This document shows, piece by piece, positions 1 to 4,868 of a stretch of DNA of 7,100 nucleotides. The stretch covers positions 1 through 7,100 of the forward strand of contig CAYGXL010000138.1 in assembly GCA_964353935.1 (NCBI GenBank), written 5' to 3'. The notes below the pieces were generated by a model that saw only the letters and a program-made list of their open reading frames with translations, was not told the origin of the DNA and ran no database searches. Position numbers and translations under genes: made by a program. This DNA is from JAOUJD01 sp964353935 (GTDB lineage Bacteria > Pseudomonadota > Gammaproteobacteria > Burkholderiales > Burkholderiaceae_F). The stretch's first letter is position 1. Each line of letters starts with the position of its first letter.

Positions 1-600
1 CGCAACGGCATGGGCAAGACGACGACGCTGCGCGCGCTGTTCGGAGTGATCCCGCTCAGAAACGGCGAGATCCGGTTCGCGGGCGAGCGATTGAACGGAC
101 GCCCCACCGACGCCATCGCCCGCCTCGGCATCGCGCTGGTTCCCGAGGGCCGGCACATCTTCCCGAACCTGACGGTGCGCGAGAACCTCGAAGCATTCGC
201 CGAGAACCGAAGCGGCGCGAAGACGCCGTGGACCTCGGCGCGCGTCCTTGACCTGTTTCCGCGCCTCGCCGAACGCTGGGACGCCATGGGCAACCAGCTG
301 TCGGGCGGCGAGCAGCAGATGCTTGCGATCGGACGCGCGCTGATGACCAATCCGCGCCTTCTGATCCTCGATGAAGCGACCGAGGGCCTGGCGCCGCGGG
401 TGCGCGAGGACATCTGGCACTGCCTCGCGGCGCTGAAGGACGCGGGCCACACGATCCTGGTGATCGACAAGTACGTCGACCGGCTGGTGAAGCTCGCCGA
501 CCAGCACACGATCCTGGAACGCGGACGCGTCGTGTGGCATGGCGACTCCCCGGCGCTGGCCGCCGACACCTCGCTCTGGCACCGCTACCTCGGGGTGTGA
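1..600 (+). CDS. livF: Branched-chain amino acid ABC transporter ATP-binding protein, LivF type (5' partial)
   Basis: Cytoplasmic ATPase subunit of a Liv-type (HAAT family) importer; it would pair with LivG and drive LivH/LivM permeases. The reading frame is open to the left edge: bases 1-9 encode R-N-G, which join the following M-G-K-T-T to complete a Walker A motif, so the ATG at 10 is not the start and only the first few dozen residues are missing. Counting from that Met, I see the LivF-typical VPEGR segment at 44-48, the ABC signature LSGGEQQ at 97-103, and Walker B LLILDEATEGLAP at 117-129 with catalytic Glu122. The switch region reads VIDKYVDRL where many LivF proteins have a VEQN-type sequence, and neither form has the usual ABC His. 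It ends RYLGV with TGA. The remaining liv genes presumably lie upstream, outside the window. The family is certain. The substrate (amino acid, amide or urea-like) is inferred. Confidence 0.93.
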   Translation, partial: RNGMGKTTTLRALFGVIPLRNGEIRFAGERLNGRPTDAIARLGIALVPEGRHIFPNLTVRENLEAFAENRSGAKTPWTSARVLDLFPRLAERWDAMGNQLSGGEQQMLAIGRALMTNPRLLILDEATEGLAPRVREDIWHCLAALKDAGHTILVIDKYVDRLVKLADQHTILERGRVVWHGDSPALAADTSLWHRYLGV

Positions 601-606
601 CGTCCC

Positions 607-634
607 GGCGCTGGCGCTGGCCCGGGCTGGCGCC
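607..634. terminator. GC-rich inverted repeat between convergent livF and ldcA, possible terminator
   Basis: The 42-bp gap between two convergent stop codons holds the arms GGCGC (607-611) and GCGCC (630-634), with the palindrome GCCCGGGC (620-627) inside. A tandem GGCGCT-GGCGCT forms the left side. No T-run follows on either strand, so this is at best a weak or bidirectional terminator. The position supports the call more than the structure does. Confidence 0.25.
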
Positions 635-642
635 TCGGGAAA

Positions 643-1545
643 CTACGCGAGGGACGGATAGCGGGAGAGTTCGAGCGTTGCACGGCCACCGCGGCGAACG
701 ACGAGGCGCGCGCGGCCGCCGACGGGCAGGGTCAGCTTGCGCGGCACGTGCCCGAACGGCAACCCGGAGTACACCGGCACGCCGCCCGCCTTCCGCAGGC
801 GCTCGATCACGTCCGGCAGTCCATAGCCATTGTCGTTCGGCATCGGCGTCACCGGATCGAAGTCGCCGAGCACGACGGCCGCCTGCCGCTGCAGCACGCC
901 GGCATGCGCCAGCTGCAGGAACATCCGCTCGAGCTTGTAGGCGGGCTCGTTGACGTCCTCGACGAAGAGGATCCCGTCGCGCACGCGGGGCATGAACGGC
1001 GTTCCGAGCAGCGACACCAGCATCGCGAGGTTGCCGCCCCACAGGCGACCCTCGAGCGTCCGCGCCGGCCCGTCGAGCGCGACCTCGACGGCGTAGCTGC
1101 GCGACTGCAGGACGCCGAAGAAGTGCTCGACGGTGAACGGATCGGGCTGCTCGGCGCCGAAGTCGCCCGCCGACGGCCCGGCGAAGCTGACGCCGCCTCG
1201 CGCGAGGTACGCGAGGTTGAAGGCGGTGAAGTCGCTGTAGCCCGCGAGCCTGGCCCCGCGCGCGCGGATCGCGGCATAGTCGATGCGATCGAGCAGGCGC
1301 GACAGTCCGTAGCCGCCACGCGCCGACAGCACGAGATCGATCGACGGGTCGGTTGCAAAGCGCTGCAGTTCCGCGAGCCGCAATGCATCGGGGCCGGCGA
1401 AACGCTGCTCGCGCGCGAACACGCTCTCACCCGCGATCACGCGCCACCCCTGCCGACTGAAGAACCCGGCCGCGCGATCGATGACGGCGGGGATGGGCAG
1501 GAAGCCGGACGGCGCGACCAGTCCCAGCGTTCTAGAACGTGCCAT
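643..1545 (-). CDS. ldcA: LD-carboxypeptidase (muramoyltetrapeptide carboxypeptidase), peptidase family S66
   Basis: Cleaves the L,D bond before the terminal D-Ala of murein tetrapeptides during peptidoglycan recycling; family members normally act in the cytoplasm, and no signal peptide is visible here. The 300-residue product has normal family length. It opens with LGLVAPSG, the usual S66 first strand. The nucleophile region SARGGYG is at 74-80, followed by GYSDFT at 102-107 with the predicted nucleophile Ser104. The other two triad members are Glu196 in FVEDVNEPAY and His266 in GLPFGHVPRK. All three residues expected for this Ser-Glu-His family are therefore present. The ATG at 1545 lies inside the 3' end of the upstream deaminase gene (14-bp overlap) and is preceded at 5 bp by GAGGA, so the two genes are almost certainly co-transcribed and translationally coupled. 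It ends convergent to livF. Symbol follows the family; substrate preference is inferred. Confidence 0.93.
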   Translation of the reverse strand: MARSRTLGLVAPSGFLPIPAVIDRAAGFFSRQGWRVIAGESVFAREQRFAGPDALRLAELQRFATDPSIDLVLSARGGYGLSRLLDRIDYAAIRARGARLAGYSDFTAFNLAYLARGGVSFAGPSAGDFGAEQPDPFTVEHFFGVLQSRSYAVEVALDGPARTLEGRLWGGNLAMLVSLLGTPFMPRVRDGILFVEDVNEPAYKLERMFLQLAHAGVLQRQAAVVLGDFDPVTPMPNDNGYGLPDVIERLRKAGGVPVYSGLPFGHVPRKLTLPVGGRARLVVRRGGRATLELSRYPSLA

Positions 1546-2524
1546 CGTCGTCCTCGTCCTCGTCCTCGTCCGCGGGCAGGCTGCCCTTCCGCTTCAGCTC
1601 GCGGCGCTCGGTGAAGAACTGCGACAGCAACCGGCCGCTCTCCGCGCCCAGCACGCCGCCGCGCACCTGCGTGTGGTGGTTCAGCTTCGGCTCCGCGAAC
1701 AGGTCCACGACGCTGCCGCACGCGCCGGTCTTCGGGTCGCTGGCGCCGAACACCAGTCGCTTGATGCGCGCGTGCTGCATCGCCCCCGCGCACATCGCGC
1801 ACGGCTCCAGCGTCACGTAGAGCTCGCAGTGGCTCAGCCGGTAATTGCCGAGCAGGTCGGCCGCGGCTCGCATCGCCTGGATCTCGGCGTGAGCCGTCGG
1901 ATCGCTGTTGCCGATGGGCTGGTTGAAGCCGGTGGCGATGACCTGCCCGTCCTTGACGACGACCGCACCGACTGGGACCTCGGCCAGTGCCCACGCGTTA
2001 TGGGCCTGGTCGAGCGCGAGCCGCATCAGCGTCTCGTCCGGGTCCGCCGCCTCGGCCGGTCCCTCGGTCACCTCGATCTGGCGCGCCAGCCACGCCTGCC
2101 GCTTCGCCTCCCGCTGCGAGTCGCGCGCCGAACGCGCCTGCATCGCCACGTCGGCAAGCTGCAGCGGCCCGAGCAGGCCGGCGGCGTCCGCCAGCCACGA
2201 CGGCAGCGTTCCCCGGCGATAGTCGCTGCCGAAGTCGGTACGACGCACGAAGCCCGTGTCCACGAGCCAGCGACGCAGTTCGACGTGATCGGTGTCCAGC
2301 ATCGCACCGGCGGTCGACAGGAACTCCTTCAGGACCGTGTTGGCGTCGCGCTCGTCGAGCAGCCGGTCGGCCGGGAAGAACAACGAGGCCGTCGCGAACA
2401 CCAGTTCGAGGTCGCGCCCGTCCTTCTGCTGGAGCGTGGAGATGTGAACGCCCTGCCGCACCGCCAGCTGCGCGAGCCGTTCGAGCCAGCCGGCGGCCGA
2501 GATCGCGGGGTGTTCTGTCGTCAT
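1532..2524 (-). CDS. tadA: DUF2087-TadA fusion: tRNA adenosine(34) deaminase with an N-terminal extension
   Basis: The C-terminal part is a TadA-type zinc deaminase, which converts adenosine 34 of tRNA-Arg(ACG) to inosine. The core starts near residue 163 (MRLALDQAH), then EVPVGAVVV at 182-190. The zinc/catalytic motif HAE is at 212-214 (His212, proton-shuttling Glu214), and PCAMC at 241-245 gives Cys242 and Cys245. DPTAHAE, NYRL, LYVTLEPC and KTGACGS match E. coli TadA closely as I remember it. TadA is usually about 150-170 residues; this product has 330. Residues about 39-104 resemble DUF2087 (PF09860), with NTVLKEF, the ELRRWLVDTGFVRR core and a closing SDYRR. A charged, probably helical linker follows (about 125-150). 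The tail is acidic, DEDEDEDDD, from a hexamer repeat. An internal ATG at 2026 (residue 167) could yield a TadA of normal size, but the whole frame looks coding. The stop overlaps the ldcA start. I see no Shine-Dalgarno at 2524; a TAGACT box 6 bp upstream hints at a leaderless message. Confidence 0.9.
   Translation of the reverse strand: MTTEHPAISAAGWLERLAQLAVRQGVHISTLQQKDGRDLELVFATASLFFPADRLLDERDANTVLKEFLSTAGAMLDTDHVELRRWLVDTGFVRRTDFGSDYRRGTLPSWLADAAGLLGPLQLADVAMQARSARDSQREAKRQAWLARQIEVTEGPAEAADPDETLMRLALDQAHNAWALAEVPVGAVVVKDGQVIATGFNQPIGNSDPTAHAEIQAMRAAADLLGNYRLSHCELYVTLEPCAMCAGAMQHARIKRLVFGASDPKTGACGSVVDLFAEPKLNHHTQVRGGVLGAESGRLLSQFFTERRELKRKGSLPADEDEDEDDDGTF
1549..1571 (-). repeat. Hexanucleotide tandem repeat (CGTCCT on +, AGGACG on -), about 3.8 copies
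   Basis: CGTCCT occurs at 1549-1554, 1555-1560 and 1561-1566, with a partial fourth copy CGTCC at 1567-1571. In the minus-strand tadA frame it encodes alternating Asp and Glu, giving the tail ADEDEDEDDDGTF. Because the unit is 6 bp, gain or loss of a copy keeps the frame and only changes tail length. The same bases supply the Shine-Dalgarno sequence of ldcA. Confidence 0.85.
1551..1555 (-). promoter_or_regulatory. Ribosome binding site of ldcA, embedded in the tadA coding repeat
   Basis: Read on the minus strand, GAGGA occupies 1555-1551 and is followed by CGACG and the ATG at 1545, a 5-nt spacing. It is one unit of the GACGAG repeat encoding the acidic tail of the upstream gene. Further GAGGA copies lie 6 and 12 bp farther upstream. 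This site supports the ldcA start. Confidence 0.6.
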
Positions 2525-2530
2525 GACGGC

Positions 2531-2536
2531 AGTCTA
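2531..2536 (-). promoter_or_regulatory. Possible -10 element for the tadA-ldcA unit (leaderless start)
   Basis: On the minus strand TAGACT sits in the context GGTAGACTGCC and ends 6 bp before the ATG at 2524. Transcription would then begin at or next to the start codon, which fits the absence of a Shine-Dalgarno sequence. No good -35 hexamer is visible at 16-18 bp spacing. Confidence 0.3.
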
Positions 2537-2641
2537 CCGACCGCGCACGCGTCGTCCGTGCGCACGGCCAGGCCGCTGCGCGGCGCCGGAGACTCGCGTT
2601 TGTTTGACGCCACTGCCCTGCCTGCCTGCCGGGGGACGCGC

Positions 2642-2647
2642 TAGCAT
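2642..2647 (+). promoter_or_regulatory. Possible -10 element for the 106-residue protein gene
   Basis: TAGCAT lies 33 bp before the ATG at 2681, in the context CGCTAGCATCGC. The matching -35 position (2619-2624) reads TGCCTG, a poor match. A better -35-like TTGACG at 2604-2609 is 32 bp away, too far to pair with it. The call is weak. Confidence 0.22.
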
Positions 2648-2670
2648 CGCATCGCTTGCTGCGCCATTCC

Positions 2671-2674
2671 GGAG
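2671..2674 (+). promoter_or_regulatory. Ribosome binding site for the 106-residue protein
   Basis: GGAG followed by AAAACC and ATG at 2681 (6-nt spacing). This is a good Shine-Dalgarno sequence and fixes the start of a short gene whose product I cannot otherwise recognise. Confidence 0.7.
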
Positions 2675-2680
2675 AAAACC

Positions 2681-3001
2681 ATGAGCCGCCGCGTCATCGT
2701 GTCGTTCGGTCAGGACACCGAGTTCGAATTCTTCGTTCCCGCCGCCGACGTGGCGGGCCAGACCGCCGATGCCGCGCGGAAATGGTTCGACCGCGAGTTC
2801 GTGGCGCTCGAGTGCGACGTGCCCTCGCCGATCGGCAAGGTGCTGATCGTCGACCGCGTGCTGAGCGTCGCGAAGTACGCCGGCGCGGAGCGCTTCCGCG
2901 AGCAGCGCGACTGGGCCGAGCAGTTCGCGCACAACACCGCGGTGATGCTCGACCGCGAACTCGTGCGCGTCGACGTGCCGAACTACACGGTCGGCTACTA
3001 G
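2681..3001 (+). CDS. Small acidic protein of unknown function (106 residues)
   Basis: I do not recognise a named family. The product begins MSRRVIVSFG and ends VDVPNYTVGY. It has no signal peptide, membrane segment or cysteine pair; the only Cys is in ALECDVP. The composition is that of a compact soluble alpha/beta protein: a first strand RRVIVSF, a repeated aromatic stretch FEFFVP, a charged helix AARKWFDREF, a strand KVLIVDRVLSV, then helices rich in Arg, Glu and aromatic residues. The case for a real gene is a strong Shine-Dalgarno sequence with correct spacing, an ATG start, codon use like its neighbours with G/C at third positions, and a tidy fit between a divergent promoter region and a convergent neighbour only 6 bp away. 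It is divergent from tadA across 156 bp. Function is unknown, and the context points to no specific role. Confidence 0.8.
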   Translation: MSRRVIVSFGQDTEFEFFVPAADVAGQTADAARKWFDREFVALECDVPSPIGKVLIVDRVLSVAKYAGAERFREQRDWAEQFAHNTAVMLDRELVRVDVPNYTVGY

Positions 3002-3007
3002 GGGCGC

Positions 3008-3346
3008 TTAGTCGCCCGAGAAGAACCAGACGGCCCGGATCAGGCCATCCACGACGCGATAGGACGCTGCGACCTCGAATGGCCGGTCGCGCACGCCGTG
3101 CACCCGCTCGTGATCGATGACCACGTTGCCGATCACCATTCGATTCATGAGCTCGGCGCGCAGCGCCGGCAGGTTGAAGCGCTGCGTCCGGTAGAACTCG
3201 GCGAGCTGCCCGAGGCTGGTGAACGCGGGCTCCTTCGACGGCAGCCTGTAGACGACGACATCGTTCTCGTACATCTCCAGGAAGCGCGGCAGATCGTGGG
3301 CGTTGTAGGCGTCGAGCTGATGCTGCACAGCCTGTTCGGGGGTCAT
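3008..3346 (-). CDS. SnoaL-like / NTF2-fold protein (nuclear transport factor 2 family)
   Basis: A small single-domain protein of the SnoaL/ketosteroid-isomerase-like cone fold; members bind small hydrophobic ligands and range from isomerases to non-enzymatic domains. The family signature is the opening helix pair TPEQAVQHQLDAYNAHDL followed by FLEMYENDVVVYRLP, and later the strand pattern HERVHGVRDRPFEVAASYRVVDGLIRAVWFF. Compared from memory with bacterial ketosteroid isomerase, the positions of the catalytic Tyr and Asp appear to be Gln and Arg here, so steroid isomerisation is unlikely. I chose the ATG at 3346 because the family usually begins MTPEQ. A GTG at 3355 would add three residues and directly follows the TGA of an upstream 26-codon remnant. 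Neither start has a clear Shine-Dalgarno sequence, so translation probably depends on coupling to that leader. The TAA lies 6 bp from the end of the convergent gene. Confidence 0.85.
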   Translation of the reverse strand: MTPEQAVQHQLDAYNAHDLPRFLEMYENDVVVYRLPSKEPAFTSLGQLAEFYRTQRFNLPALRAELMNRMVIGNVVIDHERVHGVRDRPFEVAASYRVVDGLIRAVWFFSGD

Positions 3347-3356
3347 GGCCGGCACT

Positions 3357-3437
3357 TCAGATGGACACGTCGACGTCTTCGGCGCCCAGCACTTCGCGGC
3401 GCGTCTTCAGTCGTCGTTCGAACAGTTCCTTGTTCAT
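3357..3437 (-). pseudogene. N-terminal remnant of a carboxymuconolactone decarboxylase family gene, 26 codons
   Basis: The short frame starts at ATG 3437 and stops with TGA at 3359-3357. Its product MNKELFERRLKTRREVLGAE, then DVDVSI, resembles the start of gamma-carboxymuconolactone decarboxylase (PcaC/AhpD-like) proteins, which commonly open with a MNKELFERGLK-RREVLG-type sequence. Those proteins run to about 120-130 residues; here everything after the first helix is missing and a SnoaL gene follows within 1-10 bp. An excellent Shine-Dalgarno (AGGAG, 5-nt spacing) remains, so the peptide is probably still made and may serve as a translational leader for the SnoaL gene. The family match is from memory of the N-terminal sequence only. 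A true short peptide gene is the alternative reading. Confidence 0.6.
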
Positions 3438-3442
3438 GCTGT

Positions 3443-3447
3443 CTCCT
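3443..3447 (-). promoter_or_regulatory. Strong ribosome binding site of the decarboxylase remnant
   Basis: Minus-strand AGGAG (3447-3443) is followed by ACAGC and ATG at 3437. It is among the best Shine-Dalgarno sequences in the window, yet it serves a frame of only 26 codons. This is the main evidence that the short frame was, or still is, translated. Confidence 0.65.
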
Positions 3448-3528
3448 CGTTGATCGCACGCCGAAGCGCAAGCTGGCATTCTGACGCAGCCGGACACGGC
3501 GGCCCTCCGGCGCCGGCACCGGTTCACG

Positions 3529-3534
3529 TAAAGT
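3529..3534 (+). promoter_or_regulatory. Possible -10 element directly upstream of the flavoprotein gene (leaderless start)
   Basis: TAAAGT is followed by seven bases and the ATG at 3542. There is no Shine-Dalgarno sequence in the CGCAGCA between them, so a transcript starting at the ATG would explain both facts. The -35 region is not convincing. Confidence 0.28.
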
Positions 3535-3541
3535 CGCAGCA

Positions 3542-4747
3542 ATGAACGGCCGGACATGGGATGCGATCGTGATCGGTGCCGGCGCGGCCGGCATGATGTG
3601 CGCCGCGGTCGCCGGCCAGCGCGGCGCGCGCGTGCTGCTGATCGACCATGCCGCGAACCTGGCCGAGAAGATCCGCATCTCCGGCGGCGGCCGCTGCAAC
3701 TTCACCAACGTCAACGCCGGGCCCGCCAACTTCATCTCCGAGAACCCGGCCTTCTGTCGCTCCGCCCTCGCCCGCTATGCGGCGGCCGACTTCGTCGCGC
3801 TCGTGAGGCGGCACCGGATCGGCTTCCACGAGAAGCACAAGGGACAGCTCTTCTGCGATGAGTCGTCGGAGCAGATCATCGAGATGCTCGTCGCGGAGTG
3901 CGATGCGGGCCAGGTGCGGTGGATGCGACCGGCCAGCGTTGCGCGCGTGGGTCGCTCTGGAGATACCTTCGAAGTCGAAACGGCAGACGGCGTCCTGGCG
4001 GCGCACCGCGTCGTGATCGCCACCGGCGGCTTGTCGATTCCGAAGATCGGCGCGACCGACTTCGGCTACCGCATCGCGCGCCAGTTCGGCCTGCGCATCG
4101 TCGAGCCGCGGCCTGCGCTCGTGCCGCTCACGTTCGACGCTCGCGAATGGGCGCCTTTCGTGGCCCTGGCCGGAGTGTCGCTGGAGGTGAACGCCCGGTG
4201 CGACGGCGGCCGCTTCAGCGAGGACTTGCTGTTCACGCATCGCGGGCTCTCGGGCCCCGCGATCCTGCAGGTGTCGACGTTCTGGCGTCCCGGGGAACCG
4301 ATCGAGATCGACCTCGCGCCGCGGTTCGGGGGCGATGAACTCGCCGAGGAGCTGGTCGGGATGAAACGCAGCAGCCGGCAGACGCTCGCCAACGCCCTTG
4401 CGGCGCTGCTGCCGCGGCGACTGGCCGACGGCTGGCTGCAGAGCCGGCAGGTCGACGGCGAACTGCGGGTGGCCGACGTCCCGGACCGGACGCTGCGCGC
4501 GCTCGCGCAGTCGTTGCAGCGCTGGCGCCTGACGCCGTCGGGCAGCGAGGGTTTCCGCAAGGCCGAGGTCACGTGCGGCGGCGTGGCGACCGATGAGCTG
4601 TCGCAGTCCACGATGGAGGCGAAGTGCACCCCGGGCCTGCACTTCATCGGAGAAGTCGTCGATGTCACCGGCTGGCTCGGCGGCTACAACTTCCAGTGGG
4701 CGTGGTCCTCGGGCTACGCGGCCGGCCTGGCGATCAGCGCACGCTGA
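3542..4747 (+). CDS. BaiN/RdsA (HI0933, YhiN) family NAD(P)/FAD-dependent oxidoreductase
   Basis: A soluble flavoprotein of the family that includes E. coli YhiN/RdsA, Haemophilus HI0933 and clostridial BaiN. The 401-residue length is normal. The N-terminal Rossmann motif is IGAGAAG (residues 11-17), with a conserved acidic residue Asp35 in VLLID after the second strand. The family hallmark ISGGGRCNFTN is at 46-56, and ATGGLSIPKIGATDFGY at 160-176. FTHRGLSGPAIL at 231-242 belongs to the inserted beta domain. CGGVATDEL (345-353), then FIGEVVDVTGW with GGYNFQWAWSSG (368-391), form the C-terminal FAD-binding segment. All diagnostic motifs are intact. The physiological substrate of most members is unknown; older names such as aminoacetone oxidase are not well founded. 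The gene stands alone, diverging from the decarboxylase remnant/SnoaL unit across 104 bp and converging on the patatin gene. There is no Shine-Dalgarno sequence at the ATG. Confidence 0.95.
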   Translation: MNGRTWDAIVIGAGAAGMMCAAVAGQRGARVLLIDHAANLAEKIRISGGGRCNFTNVNAGPANFISENPAFCRSALARYAAADFVALVRRHRIGFHEKHKGQLFCDESSEQIIEMLVAECDAGQVRWMRPASVARVGRSGDTFEVETADGVLAAHRVVIATGGLSIPKIGATDFGYRIARQFGLRIVEPRPALVPLTFDAREWAPFVALAGVSLEVNARCDGGRFSEDLLFTHRGLSGPAILQVSTFWRPGEPIEIDLAPRFGGDELAEELVGMKRSSRQTLANALAALLPRRLADGWLQSRQVDGELRVADVPDRTLRALAQSLQRWRLTPSGSEGFRKAEVTCGGVATDELSQSTMEAKCTPGLHFIGEVVDVTGWLGGYNFQWAWSSGYAAGLAISAR

Positions 4748-4761
4748 TCGCGGTCGTACCG

Positions 4762-4801
4762 GCCGCCCCGCGGCATCACATCCGCCGCTCCCCGACGCGG
4801 C
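4762..4801. repeat. Short inverted and direct repeats in the convergent gap, possible weak terminator
   Basis: The 121-bp gap between the flavoprotein and patatin stop codons contains GCCGC-CCC-GCGGC (4762-4774), a perfect 5-bp stem with a 3-nt loop, and a second pair GCCGC (4784-4788)/GCGGC (4797-4801). CGCGGCAT is thus repeated directly at 4769-4776 and 4796-4803. No T-run follows, so an intrinsic terminator is doubtful. I see nothing else in the gap. Confidence 0.3.
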
Positions 4802-4868
4802 ATGGCCCGCCCGCCGGACTTCAATCCTGCAAGTGCAGCTCGCTTTCGGCGGTTCGCCAGGTCCGGGC

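Noticed and set aside
2604..2609. TTGACG as a -35 box
   Set aside because: A good hexamer, but the sequence 16-18 bp downstream is GC-only and the nearest -10-like TAGCAT is 32 bp away.
2618..2630. CCTG tandem run (CTGCCTGCCTGCC) upstream of the 106-residue gene
   Set aside because: Only about three imperfect copies. It is too short to call a functional repeat and no partner copy is seen.
1481..2644. 387-codon plus-strand open frame opposite tadA
   Set aside because: Antisense to a gene with intact zinc-deaminase motifs; the composition is that of a shadow frame and there is no supporting start signal.
4821..4836. CTGCA-AG-TGCAG inverted repeat in the gap before the patatin stop codon
   Set aside because: A 5-bp stem with a 2-nt loop cannot form a stable hairpin and has no T-run. 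It may be chance.
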